From the NCBI GenBank assembly GCA_025462735.1, contig JAOAPC010000024.1, positions 496,001 to 560,000 of the forward strand: a stretch of DNA of 64,000 bases, in the 5' to 3' direction. This DNA comes from Acidobacteriaceae bacterium. Its GTDB lineage: Bacteria; Acidobacteriota; Terriglobia; Terriglobales; Acidobacteriaceae. Both the position numbers and the translations under genes were made by a program. Under the pieces are notes generated by a model that was not told where the DNA came from, ran no database searches, and saw only the letters and a program-made list of their open reading frames with translations. Position 1 is the first letter of the stretch; the number at the start of each line of letters is the position of its first letter. Below are positions 44,270 through 52,978 of this stretch, in pieces.

Positions 44270-46138
44270 TTACTCGGCGTTAGCCGTTGCTTTTTCAACT
44301 GCGTCGACGTCTGCACCCACGTCCTTCTTGTCTGTACCAGCGTGTTTCTGAGGACTGTCGGCAGATAAACGGTAGTCCCCGCCGTTTCCTTCATGGTGCT
44401 TCGCGAATTTGACATCCTTGGGATCGCGTGGAAAAAAGTTCCCCTTTGGCCAGGCGTCATTCCCGCCCACCAAAACGTTACGTTCGAATTGGAGCGAAGC
44501 GATACACGCACCAAAGCGCTCTGCAGCGCTTCGACCTTTAAAGGCACAAGGCCCTTTTGGGCCGCTGCCGCTGACCGGAGAATCCGACGGGACCGTAACA
44601 ATATTGTTTGTGAATATGACGTTCCGAATAGGCGTGTCCTCGGAAGCGCCGAGAATCATGAGCTTCCTCGGAGCTTGTAGGAGCATAGTGACGTGGTTGA
44701 TGGTGATATTTTGCAACGGAGCACAGCTCGGGCACTGCGTCATCTGAAAAGCTAGGCCGACTGCGGTGGTATCGCCGTTGTAGTAGGCCGGGCTTAAGTC
44801 GTCAAAAATGTCATCGTGAATGCTGAATCGTCCGGCAAACTTGGGAACGGACCAGGTAGTATTGCCGACGCCGATAATGCCCATCACCAGACCACTGGCC
44901 GCGTGGGAGACCCGATTGTAACGGAAGGTGATGTCGGCCACGGTGTCATTGGGGTTGCCCGTGGCACCGCCCTGACTCATGGCTGTGAAAAGCACGGCCG
45001 CGCCATGCTGACTGAATCCCGGCCAGGTGTGCTCAAGGGTATTGCCTTCGACCAACACACGCTGGGCGTTTTTAAATTCCAGCAGATTCTTTACGATGAA
45101 TGGGCAGAAACCGGGAGTGTTGAAGCGGACGCATTTTGTAGGGTCATGGTTTATGGCGCCTACGAAGCCGGGTTGACCCGGCATCCAAGTCAGGGGTTTG
45201 AACAAATGATTGTGGCGGATTTCGATATCGGTGGGCGTGGTGGTTCCTGCGGATCCGCCAAAGATAATGTTTTCTGCTGCTGCCTCGAGGAAATTGTTGA
45301 CGATTTTCCAGGTGCCCATGGCTACGTTGCCGCTTCCGCCAGCGATGGCCTGAGAATCAATGCAAGCACCGATGCCGGCGGTGCAGTGAAAGTCGGAGAA
45401 ATATGAATCGACCACGGCAGCATAGGTGATGCCGTTCAGGTGAAAGCCTCGTGTGGTCTCATCTTGCGCTGTACCGTGGACCCAATCACGGTCGAGGATG
45501 ATGTGGTTCGCGGCAGCGTCTTTTTCTTCTTTCGCGACCAGGACGTAGTTGATTCCTGTCCCTTCAGGACGAGTGATCTCAAGTCCAGGGCCCAGCCGAT
45601 AGTGGTTTGCGCCAGGGGCAAACATGATCGGCCCGCCACCCTTCTCGGCCATGAGCGTAGCCATTACTTTTTTCGTTGATTCGCAAGGGAAAGCCGGTCG
45701 GCCGGGCAGTGAGGCCACTCCCGCGTAGCACGGCGAAATGCGAGAGCCCTCGGGTGGAAGCGCGCTGTCTGGAGCATCGGTGCGAATAATGATCCAGTGA
45801 TTGTCATCGCAACTCTTATTCGGCAGAGCGAACTTGCCGACGAACTCTGCTCCTGCCTGAAGGGCGATCGTATCTCCACAGCCCGCGCGGTCTATAGCGG
45901 ATTTCAAATCGTCGCCGGAAGCTATCTTCCAAGTCTTGCCGGGCGCAGGTGTCTCTGCCAGTGCGCTATGAACGTACACTCGCGGCAATTCCGCGGGGCC
46001 ATCGAACCCGGAAGTGGGCGAGATCTCAGAGGTGTTGGGTTTCGCCGACGGCCTTCCCGGCTGGGGAGTCTGAGCAAAAGTACCCGATAGCAGCAGCAGC
46101 GTGGTCGGCAAGAAATACCCAACCCGAGCCAATATCAT
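44270..46138 (-). CDS. Secreted right-handed beta-helix protein, Cys-rich (shorter paralogue)
   Basis: A 622-residue secreted protein with a signal peptide (about 1-22, ending GTFAQT). After a Pro/Ser/Thr-rich linker, FDGPAELPRVYVHSALAETP opens a module of about 550 residues shared with the gene at 49941. It shows repeated short beta-strand turns such as VLVEGNTLEHTWPGF, ADITFRYNRVSH and LQNITINHVTML, typical of pectate-lyase-fold helices. About a dozen cysteines, many in closely spaced pairs (CGDT, GIGACIDSQA, MTQCPSCAP), suggest disulfides. Polysaccharide lyase or epimerase activity is possible. No catalytic motif is recognised, so the function is unknown. Confidence 0.8.
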   Translation of the reverse strand: MILARVGYFLPTTLLLLSGTFAQTPQPGRPSAKPNTSEISPTSGFDGPAELPRVYVHSALAETPAPGKTWKIASGDDLKSAIDRAGCGDTIALQAGAEFVGKFALPNKSCDDNHWIIIRTDAPDSALPPEGSRISPCYAGVASLPGRPAFPCESTKKVMATLMAEKGGGPIMFAPGANHYRLGPGLEITRPEGTGINYVLVAKEEKDAAANHIILDRDWVHGTAQDETTRGFHLNGITYAAVVDSYFSDFHCTAGIGACIDSQAIAGGSGNVAMGTWKIVNNFLEAAAENIIFGGSAGTTTPTDIEIRHNHLFKPLTWMPGQPGFVGAINHDPTKCVRFNTPGFCPFIVKNLLEFKNAQRVLVEGNTLEHTWPGFSQHGAAVLFTAMSQGGATGNPNDTVADITFRYNRVSHAASGLVMGIIGVGNTTWSVPKFAGRFSIHDDIFDDLSPAYYNGDTTAVGLAFQMTQCPSCAPLQNITINHVTMLLQAPRKLMILGASEDTPIRNVIFTNNIVTVPSDSPVSGSGPKGPCAFKGRSAAERFGACIASLQFERNVLVGGNDAWPKGNFFPRDPKDVKFAKHHEGNGGDYRLSADSPQKHAGTDKKDVGADVDAVEKATANAE

Positions 46139-46515
46139 ATTTTTATTCCAACCAGAGAGGGAATAACACCACCCAATGCTAGTACAAGTCGCCTGTGGAT
46201 GGCAGAATCATACGTGCCACACTTGGGGGTGCAGCTAGTCTGGGTACAATTTGAATTATGGCGGGAACGGACGGGAGCGTCGAATGAGAGCGTTTGGGTA
46301 AGCGTTAAAGTTTAGGGTAGCCATTTATGTGAAAACTTCTGCACACAACGTGCAATCGAAACCTCCGGCTCACTCATTGGGTAAGGATGCTCTTTACTCG
46401 TTATTTCTAGCCACTTAGGACTAAAAAAGTGATTAGGGCACGTGCTCTAAAACGGGAATAACACTTGCTGTAATTAAAGGCTTCTGCGCTGCATGTTTTT
46501 CTTCTAACAGGTGCG
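46139..46515. other. Divergent intergenic region with an 11-bp direct repeat
   Basis: These 377 bp separate the beta-helix gene (minus) from the GT39 gene (plus). GGGAATAACAC occurs at 46159-46169 and again at 46454-46464 in the same orientation, near the two ends. No good hairpin, RNA gene or strong promoter pair is visible; A/T-rich stretches at 46420-46500 may hold the plus-strand promoter. Confidence 0.5.
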
Positions 46516-48249
46516 ATGAGAGCAGATTCAATTTCAGAGCCAACTTTTACCGAGAGATCGTTCCAGGACCCGAAGCCGCTTCGCGTCGATCCTCCTCGAC
46601 CGGGTTGGACGTCACGCCTGTTTCAGCCGGCCATAGCGACTCTATTTCTGACTCTAATCGTAGTTTTGCAATGGCTTGGTGGGGCATATCGCACTGAATT
46701 CGCCGGGTACCCTGATGAGGGTGCCCACTATATTACCGGCCTGATGGTGCGGGACTACATTGCCAAACACCAACTCCATTCTTTTAGGCAATTTGCGGAG
46801 AACTATTACATGCACTATCCGAAGGTGGCGATTGGACACTGGCCGCCTTTCTTCTACGTCGTGCAGGCGGCTTGGACTTTGCTGTTGCCCATATCGAGGC
46901 CGTCGCTACTTTTCCTCATGGCGATGTTCACCGCCCTGATGGCTTTCACTTTATATCGCATTGTGGATGACGAATTCGGACGCATGCTGGCGACAGCCGT
47001 AGGGTTCCTCTTGATCGCTTTATCTGTAATTCAGGCCTATAGCGGCATGGTAATGGCCGACACTCTGGTTGGACTGTTAAGTTTCTGGGCAGTCTTGTGC
47101 TTTGCGAGATTCATGGATCGGGGGAGTTGGCAGGATGCGGCGTGTTTTGGAGTCTTGTGCGCGCTGACGATTCTTACCAAGGGGACGGGCGTGGCGCTGG
47201 CTCTGGTGCCGCCGCTGGCTCTATTCTTGACCGGTCGTTGGGACCTGATACGTCGCGCGGTGTTCTGGCTGCCGGTTGCGATCGTGGTTCCCCTGTGCGC
47301 TCCCTGGTACTGGGTCACGCGGAACATGCTTCCAAACACCTGGCAACAAGCAAAACCGGGGCTAAATTACTTTGCCAAGGCGCTCCGTTTTTACACTTTG
47401 CATTCGCTTCATGTTTTCGGCATTGGCCTGATCGCGCTGGCGGTAGTAGGGCTCGTGGTCCGGATTGTCACCCTTCGGCGCGAACAAGTCACAAGCAAGT
47501 GGGCTGTTCTTGCGGCACTGCTCTTCTCTACCGCTCTGCTGGCTTTCGTAGTGCCTGCGGGATTGGAAGATCGATTTCTCATTCCTGCAGTTCCACCCGT
47601 GCTGGCTTTCGCTGTGGCTGGATTAGACTTTGTTGCGCGCCGGTTGTTCCCCGGAAGGCTGAGCTTACCGGCCAGAAGGCTCGCATTGATATTGCCCCTC
47701 CTGGCCCTCTTTCTGCTGAGAACGTTTTACGTTCCCAGGAGTGCATCTTTCGGTTTTGCTGCGGTCGCTGAATACGTATTGTCTCAACCCGAATTGGCGA
47801 AGGCAGTCCTCCTGGTGTCTTCCGATGTGACCGGCGATAGCATGTTTATTTCAGAGCTGGCCATGCGGGAGGCGCGACCGGGTCATTACGTGTTGCGCGC
47901 CACCAAGGTGCTGTGCGACTGCAGTTGGTCAGGAGATCAGCACGCCTCCCGCTATTCGACTCCGGAGGCATTGATGAACTACTTTGACCATAGTCCCATT
48001 CAGATCGTGGTGGATGATGAATCCATCCCGTCTCGCTCTCGCCGTGATTTCCATCTCATGCTCGATAAAGCGATCGCTACCTATCCGCGGCGTTGGAAGC
48101 TGCTGGGCACTTATCCGGTTACGCGAGACGGAGTCCTTCATTCCACCGGCGCTCTTGTGTATAGCCTTTCAGGCACAGATCCTTCTGCGGCCGTAGACAT
48201 CGATTTGCGGCGAATGTTGAACAAGACTATTCAACTGCAAGCCCACTGA
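46516..48249 (+). CDS. GT39-like (ArnT/PMT superfamily) membrane glycosyltransferase
   Basis: A 577-residue GT-C enzyme with about ten membrane helices. After a cytoplasmic N-terminus and first helix (about 38-56), the periplasmic catalytic loop has YPDEGAHYITGLM, with the Asp-Glu pair at 67-68, the hallmark of GT39 polyprenyl-phosphate-sugar enzymes. SGMVMADTLVGLLSF and TKGTGVALALVPP are also typical. A soluble C-terminal domain (about 430-577) follows the helices. It would transfer a sugar from a polyprenyl phosphate carrier to the polymer or an envelope acceptor at the periplasmic face. The next GT39 gene starts 10 bp downstream. Confidence 0.87.
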   Translation: MRADSISEPTFTERSFQDPKPLRVDPPRPGWTSRLFQPAIATLFLTLIVVLQWLGGAYRTEFAGYPDEGAHYITGLMVRDYIAKHQLHSFRQFAENYYMHYPKVAIGHWPPFFYVVQAAWTLLLPISRPSLLFLMAMFTALMAFTLYRIVDDEFGRMLATAVGFLLIALSVIQAYSGMVMADTLVGLLSFWAVLCFARFMDRGSWQDAACFGVLCALTILTKGTGVALALVPPLALFLTGRWDLIRRAVFWLPVAIVVPLCAPWYWVTRNMLPNTWQQAKPGLNYFAKALRFYTLHSLHVFGIGLIALAVVGLVVRIVTLRREQVTSKWAVLAALLFSTALLAFVVPAGLEDRFLIPAVPPVLAFAVAGLDFVARRLFPGRLSLPARRLALILPLLALFLLRTFYVPRSASFGFAAVAEYVLSQPELAKAVLLVSSDVTGDSMFISELAMREARPGHYVLRATKVLCDCSWSGDQHASRYSTPEALMNYFDHSPIQIVVDDESIPSRSRRDFHLMLDKAIATYPRRWKLLGTYPVTRDGVLHSTGALVYSLSGTDPSAAVDIDLRRMLNKTIQLQAH

Positions 48250-48259
48250 TTTCCCCCCA

Positions 48260-49873
48260 ATGAGATTCGTTGCAGCACCGGCGCACACCTACGTTGAACC
48301 AGCTAGCCAGCCCCAGTTAGCGGGAAGTTGGCGATCGAACAAACCCTGGATTGCAACCGCACTATGCGCAGTGCTCATATTCCTGGCGCTCGCCATTGGC
48401 ACCGCCCTCACATCACGTCCTATCACGGATGAAGGTTTGTTCGCTGACCCGGCCTACACGCTGGCGACAAAGGGGTACATGGGATCTCCGGCCCTGCGCG
48501 ACAATGCTCATCTGCTGCGTATCGAGGAGCGGACGTACTGGATTTTCCCGCTCGATCCCGTGCTGCAAGCGGCTTGGTACCGGCTGTTCGGCGTTGGCCT
48601 ATTCGCCATGAGGAGCTTGTCAATCTGTTTTGGCTTGCTTGGGTTGGCTGCTTTGTTCACCTTGGTTGAGAGACTCTCGAAGGATTCGAAGATTGCGTCA
48701 CTTGCAGTGGCTTTGACCGCGCTGGATTACTTTTACATGTACGGTAACGCCTCAGGTCGTATGGACGTGATGTGTGCTGCGCTGGGCTACGCCGGTTTAG
48801 CGTCCTACGTTGCGTTGCGCGAACGCAATCTGGTTCTCGCCGTCTTGGTGAGTCACACCCTGATCGTGACCAGCGGAATTACCCACCCCAATGGATTTCT
48901 CTACTTTATGGGGCTGGTGTTTCTAATGCTGTATTGCGACCGCCGTCGCATTAACTTGCGGCACGTCGCACTGGCAGCAGTGCCTTACGCGGTGGGCGCA
49001 AGTTTGTGGGGCTGGTACATCCTTCAAGATCCGCTAGCGTTTCTGGCGCAAATCAAGGCGAACGCGTCTGACGGAGGCCGCTTTCAAGGCTTGAGAAATC
49101 CGCTCCTGGGTTTCGTCAGAGAGATTACCGTACGCTATGCGAGTGCCTATGGGTTTGAAGCGCATTCATTCGGCCACGAAGGGCCAATCTACCTGAAGGT
49201 GCTGGCGCTATGCGCTTACATGGCCGGCATTATCGGAGCGCTTTCGATTTCGGCTCTTAGGCGCAAAACCGAAGTTCGGGTGATACTCTCGCTCATTACT
49301 ATTTGGTTCATCTATCTCGGCATCTTTGACGGGCAGAAAGCTTACTACTACCTGGTGCACTTTATACCAATGTACGCAGCACTGCTTGCGGTGTTTGTGT
49401 CATGGCTCCTACTAAACCGCAAGTTGAATTCGAAAGCCGTGTTGTTGCCGTTGAGCCTGGTTGTGGCAATTCAGGTGGGTGGAGTGGCTTACAAGATCAG
49501 CTTGAACTCATATAAGAATATCTACCAGCCTGCGGTCGAGTACCTGAAGCAAAATGCGCGGGGCTCTCGACTGATCAACGCCAATATTGCCTTCCAGTTC
49601 GGGCTGGGTTTTCCGAACAACCTGGTTGATGATTCGCACCTGAATGAGACCGCGGATTATTTCGTCATCGACAATGAAGTGGCGCAACGGTTGAAAAATT
49701 CCCGAACGGGAAATCCGAGCACATACAGGCACGTCACCGATATGTTGGAGAGCTGCTACGAAAAGGTCTACGACCTTAAGTCGGTGGAGATTTACACGCT
49801 TCGCAAAAACACGCACAGCATTTGCGAACCAGCCGAGAAGAACAGCACGGGGACCGTGAATGGTCCCCGTTGA
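48260..49873 (+). CDS. GT39-like membrane glycosyltransferase, second copy
   Basis: A 537-residue GT-C protein with about ten helices. The catalytic loop after helix one reads SRPITDEGLFADPAYTLATKG (Asp57-Glu58), and the family Asn-Ala-Ser-Gly-Arg-Met stretch MYGNASGRMDVM is present. Another soluble domain of about 100 residues closes the protein. It is only distantly similar to the upstream GT39 gene beyond the family motifs, so this is probably not a recent duplication. Together the two genes form a plus-strand pair between the two minus-strand beta-helix paralogues. Confidence 0.86.
   Translation: MRFVAAPAHTYVEPASQPQLAGSWRSNKPWIATALCAVLIFLALAIGTALTSRPITDEGLFADPAYTLATKGYMGSPALRDNAHLLRIEERTYWIFPLDPVLQAAWYRLFGVGLFAMRSLSICFGLLGLAALFTLVERLSKDSKIASLAVALTALDYFYMYGNASGRMDVMCAALGYAGLASYVALRERNLVLAVLVSHTLIVTSGITHPNGFLYFMGLVFLMLYCDRRRINLRHVALAAVPYAVGASLWGWYILQDPLAFLAQIKANASDGGRFQGLRNPLLGFVREITVRYASAYGFEAHSFGHEGPIYLKVLALCAYMAGIIGALSISALRRKTEVRVILSLITIWFIYLGIFDGQKAYYYLVHFIPMYAALLAVFVSWLLLNRKLNSKAVLLPLSLVVAIQVGGVAYKISLNSYKNIYQPAVEYLKQNARGSRLINANIAFQFGLGFPNNLVDDSHLNETADYFVIDNEVAQRLKNSRTGNPSTYRHVTDMLESCYEKVYDLKSVEIYTLRKNTHSICEPAEKNSTGTVNGPR
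49847..49870 (+). terminator. Hairpin at the 3' end of the GT39 pair
   Basis: ACGGGGACC, a 6-nt loop and GGTCCCCGT form a perfect 9-bp stem ending just before the TGA stop at 49871. No U-tract follows, so it is not a textbook intrinsic terminator. Its place between converging genes suggests transcription end or mRNA protection. Confidence 0.4.
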
Positions 49874-49940
49874 GGGTTAAGCCCTGAAGCCGAACGCTCA
49901 ATTTCGGTTTTCGGACTGTTCAGATTGCCGTTGCGGATGA

Positions 49941-52622
49941 TCACTGTGCGCCGGCTATTGCTTGATCTACGCGGTCGACATCGGCCCCCATCGCTCTACC
50001 GTCGGTAGCGGCCGTCTTATAGGGGCCTGAAATAATGTGATAGTCACCCCCGTTTGCGTTGTTGTAGTTTACAAACCCCACATCCAGAGGCGACGGTGGG
50101 AAAGTGTTGCCCGCGGGCCAAGTATTGCTCGCGCCTACCAGCGCGTTCCCGACGAAACGATAAGTCGATGCGGTACAGTTGTTAATCCGCGCCACGTCTG
50201 TGGCCCCGTAGAAAGCACACGGAGCTTGCGAGCCAGTACCAGTGACAGCCAGCCCCGCGGGTGTAGACGCGATGGTATTGGTAAGCGTGATGCCGCGGAC
50301 GGGGGTAGCTACCGGTGCGCCTAAAATCAAGAACATTCTGGGAGCTTGCAAGAGCATGGTGACGTGGTCGATTGTGATATTTTGCAGGGGAGTGCAGATC
50401 GCACACTGGCTCATCTGAAATGCCAGACCAACGGCGGTCGTGTCGCCGTTGTAGTATGCCGGACTTAAATCGTCAAAGATATCGTCGTGCACGCTGAAAC
50501 GTCCGGCAAATCGGGGAATCGACCATGTGGTATTGCCCACGCCGACAATCCCCATGACCAGGCCGCTGGCGGCATGCGAGACGCGGTTGTAGCGGAAGGT
50601 GATGTCGGCCACGGTGGCGTTAGGGTTGCCCATGGTGCCGCCCTGGCTCATGGCAGTGAACAGTACGGCCGCGCCGTGCTGAGTGAATCCAGGCCAGGTG
50701 TGCTCAAAGATATTGCCTTCGACCAGCACGCGCTGGGCATTTTTGAACTCCAGCAGGTTCTTCACCGCGAACGGGCAGAAGCCCGGAGTGTTGAACTGCG
50801 CACATTTTGTCGGGTCGTGATTCACCCCGCCGACGAAGCCGGGCTGGCCGCGCATCCAGGTCAGGGGTTTGAAGAAATGGTTGTGGCGGATTTCGATGTC
50901 AGTGGGAGTAATGGTTCCCGCGGATCCGCCAAACAGGATGTTTTCCGTCGCGGCTTCGAGGAAATTGTTTACGATCTTCCAGCTGCCCATGGCCACGTTG
51001 CCGCTTCCGCCAGAGATGGCCTGGGAATCGATGCAAGCACCAATAATCGCTGTACAGTGAAAGTCGGAGAAGTAGGAATCTACCACACCGACATAGGTGA
51101 TCCCGTTCAGATGTAAACCGCGGGTGGTTTCGTCTTGGGCAGTGCCATGAACCCAATCGCGGTCGAGAATGATGTGGTCAGCAGAGCTAGTAGGATCCTT
51201 GCTGACAAGATTGTAGTTAACACCCGTGCCGAGTGGCCGGGTGATCTCCAGTCCAGGTCCCAGCCGGTAGTGGTTGGCCCCCGGAGCCAGTGTGATAGGC
51301 CCCCAGTTTTTGTCCGCCATGAGCCTAGCCATGACTTTCTGAGTGGAAGCGCAATTCAGCGCTGGCCGGCCAGGCAGCGAGGACAGGCCTGCGTAGCAGG
51401 GCGTGATTCGGGTGCCCTCAGCTGGCAGTGCGCTATCCGGCGCACTGGTGCGAATAATGATCCAGTGATTGTCATCGCAATTCTTATTCGGCAGAGTGAA
51501 TTGACTGGTGAATGTTGCACCCGCCTGAAGTTGAATGGTGTCTCCGCAATTCACGCTATTGAGAGCAGACTGAAAACTGCTGCCTGCGTTTACCTTTATT
51601 GTGTTGCCGGGCGCTGGCGTGTTGGCTAATGCGCTTTTGACGTAAACACGCGGTAACTCTGCTGGGCCGTCGAAATTGCCTGAACTTACCGTAGTGGCGT
51701 TCAGAGTGAGTTGCCGGGTGCTGCTATGCGCCATCGCGTCGGTCACTCTGGCGGTGAAGGTGTACGTGCCAGCCTGACCAACCGTTCCTGCAATCACACC
51801 ATTCGTCGGATTAAGCGTTAATCCGCTGGGCAATGATCCCGAGTAGAGTAACCAGACGTAAGGCCCCTGGCCGCCCTGCGCGATCATGGCGACGCTATAA
51901 GGAGAGTTAACCTGCGCATTCATCATCGTCGACGTAGCAATGGTCAGGGGCGCCGAAGTCTGTACCAAGATGTTGGCAGATGCCCGAACCCCGCTGCTCG
52001 CAGCCGCAGTCGCGGTTATAACCGCGCTGCCTGTGCGCGCGGGCGCTGTGAACAGTCCGCTTGGCGAAATTGTTCCGGCGCTAGCGGACCAAACCACCGC
52101 GGTTTGCGCCGTGTTCCTCACTGTCGCCGCGAACTGTACTCTTGCGCCAGGTGCGATCTGCGCGGTTTCCGGAGTGAGTGCTATCGATATTTGGCTCTGC
52201 GGGATAGATCCAACGTTGAGCTGCAGCACGTGCGTCCCGTATCCGAATTGGGAGTCGGTTGCACTCACGGCAAACACAAACGCCCCACTTACTGTTGGTA
52301 TACCGGAAATCGTCCCTGTGCTCGAGTTCAGCGACAAACCGGAAGGAAGCGCTCCCTGTGAGACCCAAAATTTGTAAGGCGCAATACCGCTCTGTATGCC
52401 GATCGTCGAGGCATAGGACTGCCCTTGCGTCGCGGGAGAGAAGGCTGCGACAAGCACAAGGGGATGAACACGTGGAATTCGGGGCGAGTCGATCAAATCC
52501 TGTCTTGCACCAAGCATTTGTTCTGCCGCAAGAAAAGGGACGAATAGGAAGAAAATAACCGCCAAGCAGAAGCAACAACCGCGATTTGTGGTTCGTGCAT
52601 CAGCCAAGGCAATGGGGGACAT
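49941..52622 (-). CDS. Secreted beta-helix protein with N-terminal Ig-like domains (longer paralogue)
   Basis: About 893 residues. The start is ATG 52622, with GAGGA 4 bases upstream; a longer frame from 52667 adds 15 unlikely residues. A signal peptide (about 16-33, FCLAVIFFLFVPFLAAEQ) precedes two putative-Ig (He_PIG-like) domains (about 60-140 and 225-305), with a Big_2-like domain between them. From about 325, FDGPAELPRVYVKSALANTP begins a module very similar in order, motifs and Cys positions to the protein at 44270. The extra domains may anchor the module to the surface or to a polymer. The function is unknown; lyase or epimerase activity is a hypothesis from the fold and neighbours. 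Confidence 0.82.
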   Translation of the reverse strand: MSPIALADARTTNRGCCFCLAVIFFLFVPFLAAEQMLGARQDLIDSPRIPRVHPLVLVAAFSPATQGQSYASTIGIQSGIAPYKFWVSQGALPSGLSLNSSTGTISGIPTVSGAFVFAVSATDSQFGYGTHVLQLNVGSIPQSQISIALTPETAQIAPGARVQFAATVRNTAQTAVVWSASAGTISPSGLFTAPARTGSAVITATAAASSGVRASANILVQTSAPLTIATSTMMNAQVNSPYSVAMIAQGGQGPYVWLLYSGSLPSGLTLNPTNGVIAGTVGQAGTYTFTARVTDAMAHSSTRQLTLNATTVSSGNFDGPAELPRVYVKSALANTPAPGNTIKVNAGSSFQSALNSVNCGDTIQLQAGATFTSQFTLPNKNCDDNHWIIIRTSAPDSALPAEGTRITPCYAGLSSLPGRPALNCASTQKVMARLMADKNWGPITLAPGANHYRLGPGLEITRPLGTGVNYNLVSKDPTSSADHIILDRDWVHGTAQDETTRGLHLNGITYVGVVDSYFSDFHCTAIIGACIDSQAISGGSGNVAMGSWKIVNNFLEAATENILFGGSAGTITPTDIEIRHNHFFKPLTWMRGQPGFVGGVNHDPTKCAQFNTPGFCPFAVKNLLEFKNAQRVLVEGNIFEHTWPGFTQHGAAVLFTAMSQGGTMGNPNATVADITFRYNRVSHAASGLVMGIVGVGNTTWSIPRFAGRFSVHDDIFDDLSPAYYNGDTTAVGLAFQMSQCAICTPLQNITIDHVTMLLQAPRMFLILGAPVATPVRGITLTNTIASTPAGLAVTGTGSQAPCAFYGATDVARINNCTASTYRFVGNALVGASNTWPAGNTFPPSPLDVGFVNYNNANGGDYHIISGPYKTAATDGRAMGADVDRVDQAIAGAQ

Positions 52623-52978
52623 AATTTCCTCGAAAGAAGATGCCGGGCCTAGAATCGCCCGCTTCAAGCACTCTAGCGTCCCGAGTGCAGATGCAACAGA
52701 TCACCAAGGGTCACGGGACTTTAAGCACGAGGACGTATGAGTTGGACACGTGGCAGGTAACAGGTGACTGTCTTTAGTTCTCTCCTATAACGTGTTTCAG
52801 TCAAAGAAATGTGCCGACGCTGGCGTGCTTTGCTCTGATCTGGTGAAGACCGGGGAGGCATTCCATGCCAAGGAAGGTAAGGACAGACGGGCCAACATGG
52901 TTCATCAGCCTGGATATTGAGGATTTTCGTGAATCCAACTTCGCCCGAAACCAACTGGCGACCCCATTGGGCGAACGG
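52623..52978. other. Intergenic region between the beta-helix and amidotransferase genes
   Basis: About 350 bp with both flanking genes on the minus strand. It should hold the promoter of the beta-helix gene and the 3' end of the amidotransferase transcript. A plus-strand frame at 52865-53134 runs antisense into the amidotransferase and has no family signature. I see no repeat, RNA or clear promoter. Confidence 0.5.

Noticed and set aside
50487-51116. Plus-strand frame opposite the longer beta-helix gene, with a similar frame opposite the shorter one at 44816
   Set aside because: The similarity of the two antisense frames follows from the sense genes being paralogues; neither shows coding features of its own.
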